In this document: positions 6,875 to 12,589 of the stretch, one piece after another
Layout: each line of letters begins with the position of its first letter
How positions within the stretch are numbered: position 1 is the first letter of the stretch
Origin: Chloroflexota bacterium
GTDB lineage: Bacteria > Chloroflexota > UBA11872
NCBI GenBank assembly: GCA_028875175.1
Contig: JAPPFO010000252.1
Coordinates: forward strand, 1-12,589
Reading direction: 5' to 3'
Length of the DNA stretch: 12,589 nt
The notes under the pieces: model-generated
The model's input: the letters and a program-made list of their open reading frames with translations, nothing else
What the model was told of the DNA's origin: nothing
Database searches by the model: none
Position numbers and translations under genes: made by a program

Positions 6875-7121
6875 CCACGGCGCCACCCTCCGCCTCAGCG
6901 CCAAAACCCAGCAAGGCGGCTCAATCCGCATCGAACTCCAGGACGAAAACTGGAATCCCCACGAAGCCTTCAGCCTGGACCAATCCACCCCCATCCACGG
7001 CGACCACCTCGACGCCCCCGTCACGTGGGGCGCCACAACCAAAATCCCCGCCACCCGCCCCCTCGTCCTCCGCTTCCAGCTAGACCGTGCCACCCTCTAC
7101 GGCTTCGAACTCATTCCCTAG
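6875..7121 (+). pseudogene. Truncated second copy of the beta-propeller gene (C-terminal end only)
   Basis: The translated segment GATLRLSAKTQQGGSIRIEL... matches the last 80 or so residues of the protein at 35-1597, ending in the same place (FELIP then TAG, against FEVVE then TAA). At the DNA level bases 1345-1500 align with 6875-7030 without gaps, 142 of 156 identical by hand count. A 6-base deletion follows, and the match continues to the stop. Upstream of 6875 the similarity ends abruptly. The frame stays open back to an ATG at 6804, giving a possible 105-residue chimeric protein with an unrelated first 24 residues, but no Shine-Dalgarno is evident. The segment is best read as the remnant of a deleted or rearranged paralogue. 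The mostly conservative protein differences suggest that it evolved under selection before truncation. Confidence 0.8.
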
Positions 7122-7135
7122 GCGAAACAGCCCAA

Positions 7136-7186
7136 CCGTTCGTGGTGAGCCGGGCAGGCGTCTTCGGCTGCCCGTGTCGAACCACA
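7136..7186. repeat. Dispersed repeat family A, copy with nested inverted repeats
   Basis: It runs from CCGTTCGTGGTGAGCC to GTGTCGAACCACAA. CGGGCAG (7151-7157) pairs with CTGCCCG (7168-7174) around a 10-base loop, and outside this GTGGT (7142-7146) pairs with ACCAC (7181-7185). Related copies lie at 5150-5223 and 5333-5384. It begins 14 bases after the stop of the gene remnant. Confidence 0.7.
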
Positions 7187-7238
7187 ATCACGGCACCCAG
7201 GCCTCCCGAGCAGTTCCCTCTTACTCCTCGCATCCTTT

Positions 7239-7282
7239 TTCGCAGGGGCCGCGTCTCTGACCGGCCTCTTCCGGGCAACCCC
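7239..7282 (+). repeat. Dispersed repeat family C, copy 2
   Basis: The blocks GCAGGGGCCGCGTCTC and CTTCCGGGCAACCC match copy 1 at 5009-5054 in order and orientation. A shorter fragment (GTGTAGGGACGCCG) lies just beyond, at about 7305-7318. Confidence 0.5.
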
Positions 7283-7515
7283 CACCCCAACCCACGCGAC
7301 TCGTGTAGGGACGCCGCTCGTGCCCGACCCCCTATTCCCCCCTCCTCTCTAACTCCTCACTGCCTGACCGGACCCGAAGTGCCCCCGGTCCGCCGCCGCC
7401 CGACGAAGAAGAGTAGAGAGTAGGGCTTTGGAAATAGGAGAGGGCCACACCACTGTGGCGCAAGCTAAAGCGTACGGTACACTACCATTTGTGTCTTATA
7501 GACGAGCGACTGACC

Positions 7516-7863
7516 ATGACGCTGCATATACGCCAAGTCACACCCCAGCGATTGCTGGATACAATAACCGAGGCACTGCTACTGGATGATAGGCAGGGTC
7601 TCGCCTATTCTGTAGTGGATACAGATATCCGTACGAGAAGTTTCTCTGAGGAAGAGTGGACGGACATCGTTACGACTATCAGGGGCGAACTTCGATACTA
7701 TCATTCGACGAATAACCCGAAAGTATATCATAGATTCTTGGGCAACTACATGTGTCCATCGCGTCCAATCAATCTAGAAAATCTTGGGCTGGGGCGTTTC
7801 ATTGAAGAGTCCGATGGTAGCCTCCGAAAACTCAAACGATGTAAACGGTGTAAAGACAAATAG
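7516..7863 (+). CDS. Small orphan protein of unknown function
   Basis: I do not recognise this 115-residue protein (124 residues if the in-frame TTG at 7489 is used). It is soluble-looking, with no signal peptide or membrane segment. It has an acidic SFSEEEWTDI segment near residue 37, a WTDIVTTIRGELRYYHSTN stretch and a basic C-terminus with a CKRC pair (Cys109 and Cys112). Neither candidate start has a convincing Shine-Dalgarno. Codon use and base composition are much less G+C-rich than in the left half and agree with the DUF4238 gene that follows 117 bases later on the same strand. This suggests a shared foreign origin. It may be a real accessory gene, a fragment, or a partner of the DUF4238 protein. 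Confidence 0.5.
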   Translation: MTLHIRQVTPQRLLDTITEALLLDDRQGLAYSVVDTDIRTRSFSEEEWTDIVTTIRGELRYYHSTNNPKVYHRFLGNYMCPSRPINLENLGLGRFIEESDGSLRKLKRCKRCKDK

Positions 7864-7980
7864 ACCAGTCTTCTACGCAAAGCTGAGGGGCTGTTGCCCG
7901 TGGGTGCGTCAGGTATGTAAGTCTCGGTCGTCCGATGATGTATCGTCGTGCAAAGCATGGAATGCACAGACCAGGACGAT

Positions 7981-8886
7981 ATGTTCGAGGTAGACAAGAC
8001 GAGGAAGCACTTTGTCCCAAAGCTGTATCTGCGTGGCTTTTGTCTGGACAACCCTCCGAAGCGGATATATGTCCTTGACAAGGGCAAGCCTCAAGACGAG
8101 GTGGCAGTGCGCTCGATCAACAACGTCGAGGTGTCACGCGACGCCTATTCTGTCGCCAACGATGCGATCCTCCAAGAGCGAGAAGATGCTTGGTCGGAAA
8201 CACTCAAAATCCTCAAAGGGCGAGATGCTTCTGAGTTGAACGAGCTGGTTTCTGACCGCGACAAGTCCGCTGAATTGAGATATTGGCTCGCACGCTTGGT
8301 CGTGGACTCGAAACTACGAAGTCGTGGCTTCCGCAGCCAAATGAGAGAATCTGCGAACGAGATACGACTTCGATCCCGGTCGAGAATCGAAGCACTTGAG
8401 GCAGACTTTCGTTCTCGGTTCCCGGACTTAGGCGAGCAGATCCAGATTATGGTCTCCTTATTCAAAGACGTGGCAGGTATTGATAACGATCGAGAGTTTG
8501 AAGCTCTTCGTATTTGTCCTTTTCTACGTGGAGAGGAAGGAGAAAAGTTGTACAGGTTGTATGAAGAAGGCAGTTGGCGATTCGACGCAGCCTGTGATCG
8601 CCGGAAGTTCATAACATCAGATATCCCTTCGAACTCTCTGCTTCTAGGTCCTGAGCCCGAATATCGAAACTGGATGTGGTTCGTCATGCCGCTCTCAGCA
8701 GAACTGCGGTTGGTTGGCTTATGTGGAGATGCGCGTATGGAAAGCGGTCTTGCTCCAAGAATGGGAGATATGGGCAATAGGGAAATGGATATTGCCAATG
8801 TGTGCGTTTTCCAGAGCGCCCAGAGGTTTGTCTATGCTTCGTCGAAGGATGAACTGCTTCGGGCCAGTGAGCAAAGCACACTATAG
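7981..8886 (+). CDS. DUF4238 family protein
   Basis: This 301-residue protein shows the hallmarks of DUF4238. A KHFVPKLYLRGF motif lies near the N-terminus (residues 9-20), KFITSDIPS is at about 209-217, MWFVMPLS at about 232-239, and a C-terminal NVCVFQSAQRFVYAS stretch at about 273-287. The family is widespread, often in accessory regions, and I know of no established biochemical function. The middle (about 95-150) is helical and very charged. No membrane segment is seen. The ATG at 7981 is chosen because AGGA lies 4 bases upstream and it places the HFVP motif near the start, as in the family. GTG at 7948 and ATG at 7957 are in-frame alternatives without a ribosome site. The gene is less G+C-rich than the left half and converges on the restriction-modification gene, ending 203 bases from its stop. 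Transfer with a defence-type islet is inferred. Confidence 0.82.
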   Translation: MFEVDKTRKHFVPKLYLRGFCLDNPPKRIYVLDKGKPQDEVAVRSINNVEVSRDAYSVANDAILQEREDAWSETLKILKGRDASELNELVSDRDKSAELRYWLARLVVDSKLRSRGFRSQMRESANEIRLRSRSRIEALEADFRSRFPDLGEQIQIMVSLFKDVAGIDNDREFEALRICPFLRGEEGEKLYRLYEEGSWRFDAACDRRKFITSDIPSNSLLLGPEPEYRNWMWFVMPLSAELRLVGLCGDARMESGLAPRMGDMGNREMDIANVCVFQSAQRFVYASSKDELLRASEQSTL

Positions 8887-9089
8887 CTCTCGATAGTTCG
8901 TACTGTTGTCGCGATTCAAATATGCTCCAGACTCCGACTACGTGAGCCAATTAGATTTATAAAGACTTAGGGCAGGATTTGTTGTTGGACATGACGAGGT
9001 ACCAAACAGATCTGCTGGTGGACACGACGAAAGGTCTTTGGCAAGGGGCAGCTGTGCACCTGAAAGAGTGGCCTATCCGGTTTGTTGGT
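8887..9089. other. Convergent intergenic region, nothing recognised
   Basis: This stretch separates the DUF4238 gene from the end of the restriction-modification gene. It is relatively A+T-rich around 8951-8970. I see no terminator hairpin with a T-run, no repeat of the families above and no RNA gene. The plus-strand frame from 8979 continues far into the antisense of the methylase and is not supported. Confidence 0.5.
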
Positions 9090-11507
9090 TCATACGATGT
9101 CTGTGCGAGTTCGCAACAGGATGACACAGATTCGTCGGGCCATTTCCGTGAAGTGTTGGATTTCGCCGAGAGCAAGACAGCGGCCGAGGACCCTGCGTTC
9201 GCGATAGGAGAGCCACTTCTTCAGCACCTGATACCCACCCAGCCGGAAATTCCACACCTTCGCCGGCACATTTCGCCAGTAGGCGTGGTCGTTCAAGTAA
9301 ATGTCGTACGTCGTCTCGCCCAGGGTCTTCAGGGCGTCTTCCACTGTCATTCCGAGGTCCCCCGAGGAATCTCGCCTTTCTGCCGCCGCGTGCTCGGGCG
9401 CGTGGCTGAGAGCTTCGCGCTCCGATCCCGTATAAGCCCGTTCCACCGCACAACCTTGCCCCGGCATCACCGCCTGTCTAGCTCCGAAGTGCCCCCAGCC
9501 CATCGTCAGTTCGAAGTCGTCGCCTAACATGTTGCGCCCGTGCGTCGTGGCGGGCACGGCAATGGCAGCGATCTCAGGCCGAAGCTGGCCCGCGGTGACG
9601 CCGGGAACCGGGGTGTCGGGATCCAGCAGTGCGGCTAACTCCCGACCTCGAGCGACGAAGCCGCCCAGGACCTTGGAAGCCTCTTTGACCTTGGCTGCGT
9701 GATTGTTATCTGTTGTTTCGGACCGGGCGGACAGTGCGGTCCAGTGCGGCAGTGGAATCCGCGGCCACTCCATCCGCAGAGCGCCCGCATTCGCTTCCCG
9801 ATACTCGGAGTCGTGCAGCACCGCCAGGACATGGTGGAAGAGGTCCGCGACGGTCAGGTCGAGGTGTTCGAGATACCAGGTGGCGTCTGGCGACAGGTTG
9901 GAGTGGCGCGCGCCGGACATGTCGGTGCCAAGGGTGACGTCTCGGAGCCACGCCGGAAACAGATTCGAGCCACGCTCAATGAGATGATGGGAGCCCAAGT
10001 GCCCCGTAAAAGCCGCCTGAGGCTCTGTTGCGCCCTGACGCAGATGTTGAGCGGCCGTTAGCCACAGATTTCCCGCGAATACGTGCGGTTTGTAGTCGGC
10101 GCGCTTCTCATCGAGCAGCTTGGTCTCTGCCTCCCAATAGAGCCAACGCGTATCAAAGGGCCGGTAGGTGAAGCGGACGAATCCTTTGGTGAGTGGACCG
10201 CCGCGCCGGAGAAGTGCGTCTCGTGCCGCGCGTGCATCAAACCGCCCTGTGTCTTGCATCACTCGCGGATATCGCCGTGCAATCTCGTCATGAGACAGCA
10301 CCGCGTCGAAATACTCGGAAACGCGCGTCTTAAGTCGGTCGAGATCAATGTCAACGAGGAAGGCATCGCGATTCGTCAGCACACCGTGGAAGCGTCTCGG
10401 GAAGAGTTGTGGCAGCGACGGCCAATCGAACCACTCGGAGCTGACGTCCATCGACGCGAAGGGTAAGCCGAGCGGCAGCAGCGGCTCTACCGCGTCGTAA
10501 AGGTGATCCGGGTCGGTCTCCGCCGTCTCCGTCAACGCGCGCAGCTTGGTCTGGCCCCACAGATTCCGGTATTGCACGATCCGGGCTGGCGAGTGCTCGG
10601 CCTTTCGCACCAGCGTGGTAATGGCGGTGCCGACTTGAATGCCCACGGGGTCGTCGGGCGTGGAGAAGATGCTCGGATCCGGCGATCCGTCCGGTGCAAC
10701 CTTGCCCGTCCGGAACTTGTCGCCATTGAGGTTGTCGATGTGGACCACGTCAAATGAATCTAGATACCGCTCGCGCATCCCGGTGAACGACAGCCCATCC
10801 AGCCAGGAACTGTTGGAGATGAAACAGACCACGCCTTGCCCCGTGTTTTCGGCGATGCGACGCTCGGCCATGCGGAAGAAGCGCACGTATAGGTCGTTGA
10901 GTCCACGTCCCTCAGGACGGCGAACGTGACGCACCTCGCGATAGGCATCAGTCAATGCTCGCTCTTCCTCCACCGCCACACCCGGGAATCCGTTGTATGG
11001 CGGATTCCCCAGGATCACCAGAATTGGTGCCTTTTGCTTGACCCGCTCGGCCCGGTCGCGCTCCTCTTGAAGTTCGGGAAACGGCAGAAGCTTCTGCGCC
11101 TGCGGCTCCCAACCGGTCAGCGCGTTGGTCAGGAATATCCCAGCCCGTTCCGCTCCGTCGTCCGCCAGCGGCGCGTCTAGGTCCTCCATGGTCAAGCCCA
11201 CTTGAAGCTGAGCCACCACGAACGGCGCCGGCATGATCTCGAACCCGAACACTCGCTCCATTGCCGCCTTCTTGACTCGCGCCCCAGTGAGCGCGCCCAT
11301 CACCTGGCCTTGCAGGTTTTCTGCAATCCGACGTAGCGTTTCGGCCAGGTACGCCCCCGTCCCGCAACACGGGTCAAGCACATATACGTTCTCGGCGGCC
11401 AGCCCGTCGGCGATCCCCAGGTCGTCCTTCAGCGCCCGGTCCACCCGCGCCACCATGTAGCGCACCACCTCCGGCGGCGTGTACCAAACCCCCAGTTGCT
11501 TACGCAA
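9090..11507 (-). CDS. Adenine-N6 DNA methyltransferase and specificity part of a type ISP/IIG-like restriction enzyme (separated by nonsense codon)
   Basis: This 805-residue frame is the C-terminal two-thirds of a single-chain restriction-modification enzyme. It has the N6-adenine methylase S-adenosylmethionine motif I (DPCCGTGAYL, 45-54) and catalytic NPPY (168-171). The opening GVWYTPPEVVRYMV and the tail YLNDHAYW...GGYQVLKKWLSYRER are typical of proteins annotated as type ISP restriction/modification enzymes with a C-terminal specificity domain. The TTG at 11507 is only the first possible start. The frame is open and conserved-looking back to the in-frame TAA at 11556-11558 (AIPYFYEPFLQAFDPA precedes it), and upstream of that is the nuclease part. 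No good ribosome site precedes the TTG. Near the C-terminus, residues about 710-721 are encoded by a dispersed repeat. The methylase core is intact, so activity is possible if it is translated. Confidence 0.85.
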   Translation of the reverse strand: MRKQLGVWYTPPEVVRYMVARVDRALKDDLGIADGLAAENVYVLDPCCGTGAYLAETLRRIAENLQGQVMGALTGARVKKAAMERVFGFEIMPAPFVVAQLQVGLTMEDLDAPLADDGAERAGIFLTNALTGWEPQAQKLLPFPELQEERDRAERVKQKAPILVILGNPPYNGFPGVAVEEERALTDAYREVRHVRRPEGRGLNDLYVRFFRMAERRIAENTGQGVVCFISNSSWLDGLSFTGMRERYLDSFDVVHIDNLNGDKFRTGKVAPDGSPDPSIFSTPDDPVGIQVGTAITTLVRKAEHSPARIVQYRNLWGQTKLRALTETAETDPDHLYDAVEPLLPLGLPFASMDVSSEWFDWPSLPQLFPRRFHGVLTNRDAFLVDIDLDRLKTRVSEYFDAVLSHDEIARRYPRVMQDTGRFDARAARDALLRRGGPLTKGFVRFTYRPFDTRWLYWEAETKLLDEKRADYKPHVFAGNLWLTAAQHLRQGATEPQAAFTGHLGSHHLIERGSNLFPAWLRDVTLGTDMSGARHSNLSPDATWYLEHLDLTVADLFHHVLAVLHDSEYREANAGALRMEWPRIPLPHWTALSARSETTDNNHAAKVKEASKVLGGFVARGRELAALLDPDTPVPGVTAGQLRPEIAAIAVPATTHGRNMLGDDFELTMGWGHFGARQAVMPGQGCAVERAYTGSEREALSHAPEHAAAERRDSSGDLGMTVEDALKTLGETTYDIYLNDHAYWRNVPAKVWNFRLGGYQVLKKWLSYRERRVLGRCLALGEIQHFTEMARRICVILLRTRTDIV
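9345..9379. repeat. Dispersed TCATTCCGAG-type repeat inside the methylase frame
   Basis: TGTCATTCCGAGG followed by CCCCGAGGAATCTCGCCT is a typical REP-like intergenic repeat (ATTCC...GGAAT ends, CCGAGG twice). Here it lies in frame in the restriction-modification gene and encodes ERRDSSGDLGMT, between the native-looking AVERAYTGSEREAL and VEDALKTLGETTYDIYLN. It apparently inserted without breaking the frame. Confidence 0.6.
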
Positions 11508-11555
11508 CGCCGGGTCGAACGCCTGCAGGAATGGCTCGTAGAAGTAGGGAATGGC

Positions 11556-11558
11556 TTA
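11556..11558 (-). other. In-frame TAA that splits the restriction-modification gene
   Basis: Reading the minus strand from 12551, the frame runs ...FFERFNEG, then TAA, then AIPYFYEPFLQAFDPALRKQLGVWYTPP without a shift. The two halves together give one 1153-codon frame (counting the stop), the order expected for a nuclease-methylase-specificity fusion. TAA is one substitution from CAA (Gln), AAA, GAA or TCA. It is a nonsense mutation, a sequencing error or, less likely, a readthrough site. Confidence 0.8.
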
Positions 11559-12551
11559 GCCTTCATTGAATCGCTCGAAGAAGGCACTGCGGTCGACGCG
11601 GTTGAGAGCGTCGGTTGTCCAGTCCAGAACCTCTTCGAGGCCAAGTGCTTCCATGCGACCGGGATCGGAGAGCTGGTGGACGAGGGCTCGAAGAACAGGC
11701 GCCTGTAGTCGCCGAACGCCTGTAGGCCAGTCAAAACGCTCGGCGGGAATCCGGATCTCTCGCGCCCACAGCACCCATGCGGAGAAGACGCCGTAAAAGA
11801 GCGTTTGAACCAACGTCGACTGGAAGAATTTCGCGCCCTTCTCTCCCTCGAACTGCACGCCGAGCGCCTCTTCCAGCGCGGCCCGCACCGTCGCCAGTGG
11901 CGATGTGCCGTCCCCCGACTTGGCTTCGGCGTCCTCCACTCGCGCCAGCGCGTCCCGCGCGTGCGACGCCAGCAGTTCGGCCAGATCCCGCGGTTCGGCC
12001 AGCCGCGCCTGGTGCGACAGCACCCGCCGCAGGTACTCACCCAACCCCACGCCGACCCGCCCCGCAAACACCCGCGGCTTCTCCAGTTGCCGGTCGAAAT
12101 CCTCCGCGTCTGCAGCCAGCCGGAAACTCTCAAGCTTCGCCGGATTCCCATTGGTGTCCTCGCCCAACAGCAGGAAGTCGCGGTAATTCGTCACCAGCAC
12201 CTGCCGGTAACGTCCCCAGTACCTGCTCACCTGTGTGCTCTCGGCCGTCTGCCACGCGTCGTCTTCCGCCGACTTCACTTCCACCACGCCATGCTCCGGC
12301 AGCTGGTCGTCTCTCGGCTGTCCCCCGCGCTGCACCTGCTTCGCTGCGTACAACCCGAAGTCCGGATGCCCGGCCCCCTGGTCTTTTAGCTGCCCGACGC
12401 AGAACACTTTGGGTTTGAGGCCCCCACCGACTGCGTTGAGAAGGTTTTCGAGCGGCGTGTAGCTCGAAGTCTCGGCAGTAGCTCCACCCGACACCCGAAT
12501 CCGCCGCAAAACCGCCAGGTAGTCCTCAACGACCCTCGGAAACTTCCTCAT
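11556..12551 (-). CDS. PD-(D/E)XK nuclease part of a type ISP/IIG-like restriction enzyme (truncated by nonsense codon)
   Basis: This 331-residue frame is the N-terminal nuclease part of the split restriction-modification enzyme. The PD-(D/E)XK core is visible: Glu35 in the helix YTPLENLLNAVG, Asp64 in GAGHPDFGLY, then Glu91 and Lys93 in GVVEVKS. A helical stretch up to FNEG (about 200-331) normally links the nuclease to the methylase in this family. The ATG at 12551 is preceded by a G-rich GGGGTGGG that could serve as a ribosome site, and the N-terminus fits the family. The frame ends at the premature TAA at 11556-11558 and carries straight on into the methylase. Alone it would cut or nick DNA without its target-recognition domain, so it is probably inactive. 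The nuclease residues themselves are intact, which suggests recent inactivation. Confidence 0.82.
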   Translation of the reverse strand: MRKFPRVVEDYLAVLRRIRVSGGATAETSSYTPLENLLNAVGGGLKPKVFCVGQLKDQGAGHPDFGLYAAKQVQRGGQPRDDQLPEHGVVEVKSAEDDAWQTAESTQVSRYWGRYRQVLVTNYRDFLLLGEDTNGNPAKLESFRLAADAEDFDRQLEKPRVFAGRVGVGLGEYLRRVLSHQARLAEPRDLAELLASHARDALARVEDAEAKSGDGTSPLATVRAALEEALGVQFEGEKGAKFFQSTLVQTLFYGVFSAWVLWAREIRIPAERFDWPTGVRRLQAPVLRALVHQLSDPGRMEALGLEEVLDWTTDALNRVDRSAFFERFNEG

Positions 12552-12589
12552 CCCACCCCATCAACCGCCCCACCCATTCCCCGCCACGC

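Larger units (their letters stand above)
7122..7515. other. Non-coding spacer with repeats, start of the less G+C-rich islet
   Basis: Bases 7136-7330 carry dispersed repeats like those at 5.0-5.45 kb. Bases 7331-7410 are C-rich without recognisable structure. From about 7410 the composition drops in G+C. A small hairpin GCCACA-CCAC-TGTGGC lies at 7444-7459 and TACACT at 7477-7482 could be a weak -10 box, but no matching -35 is seen. I find no gene here. Confidence 0.6.

Noticed and set aside
8979..9527. 182-residue plus-strand frame at the end of the restriction-modification gene
   Set aside because: Most of it is antisense to the conserved C-terminus of the methylase and includes the dispersed repeat. 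No family signature is seen.
11777..12418. 213- and 194-residue plus-strand frames antisense to the nuclease gene
   Set aside because: They overlap the nuclease frame, which has a clear PD-(D/E)XK core. Their composition is typical of antisense G+C-rich shadow frames.
1..12589. tRNA, rRNA, transposase or integrase genes
   Set aside because: No cloverleaf, rRNA-like or transposase/integrase motif was recognised on either strand. No insertion sequence ends or target duplications were found around the less G+C-rich islet.

Overview
The window is very G+C-rich bacterial DNA with strongly C/G-ending codons (a hand count of bases 541-600 gives 77% G+C). It looks like an environmental, uncultured-type genome rich in short dispersed palindromic repeats. 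The style (GH32-like beta-propeller proteins, an AcoABC-type dehydrogenase, REP-like repeats containing TCATCCCGGC, GTCGAACCAC and TCATTCCGAG) recalls marine or sponge-associated Chloroflexota. That is an impression only, because no phylogenetic marker is present.

Layout from left to right. (1) Bases 35-1597 (+) encode a beta-propeller glycosidase-like protein. (2) Bases 1686-4817 (-) are a tight acoA-acoB-acoC operon for the E1-alpha, E1-beta and E2 parts of an acetoin dehydrogenase-type complex. The E2 is a lipoyl domain fused to an alpha/beta-hydrolase, and no E3 gene is present. (3) Bases 4818-5867 are about 1 kb without a convincing gene, packed with dispersed repeats. (4) Bases 5868-6704 (+) encode a nitrilase-superfamily amidohydrolase with an intact Glu-Lys-Cys triad. 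(5) Bases 6875-7121 (+) are a truncated second copy of the 3' end of the first gene, about 91% identical over 156 bases. More repeats of the same families follow, up to about 7330. (6) Bases 7400-8950 form a less G+C-rich islet (53% in bases 8041-8100) carrying a small orphan ORF and a DUF4238 protein. (7) Bases 9090-12551 (-) are one large restriction-modification gene: an N-terminal PD-(D/E)XK nuclease, then an adenine-N6 methyltransferase with a specificity region resembling type ISP/IIG enzymes. It is broken by a single in-frame TAA at 11556-11558, and a dispersed repeat has been absorbed into its reading frame near the C-terminus.

How the parts relate. The left half is metabolic: AcoA/B decarboxylate and oxidise the substrate on thiamine diphosphate, and AcoC carries and transfers the acyl group. 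The right half is a small accessory or defence-type block. The repeat clusters at 5.0-5.45 kb and 7.1-7.3 kb bracket the nitrilase gene and the paralogue remnant, which suggests that this part was rearranged by recombination. I did not find a complete new multi-gene system. The most unusual signals are the in-frame stop that separates the nuclease from the methylase, the repeat-derived peptide in that methylase, and the DUF4238 islet beside it.
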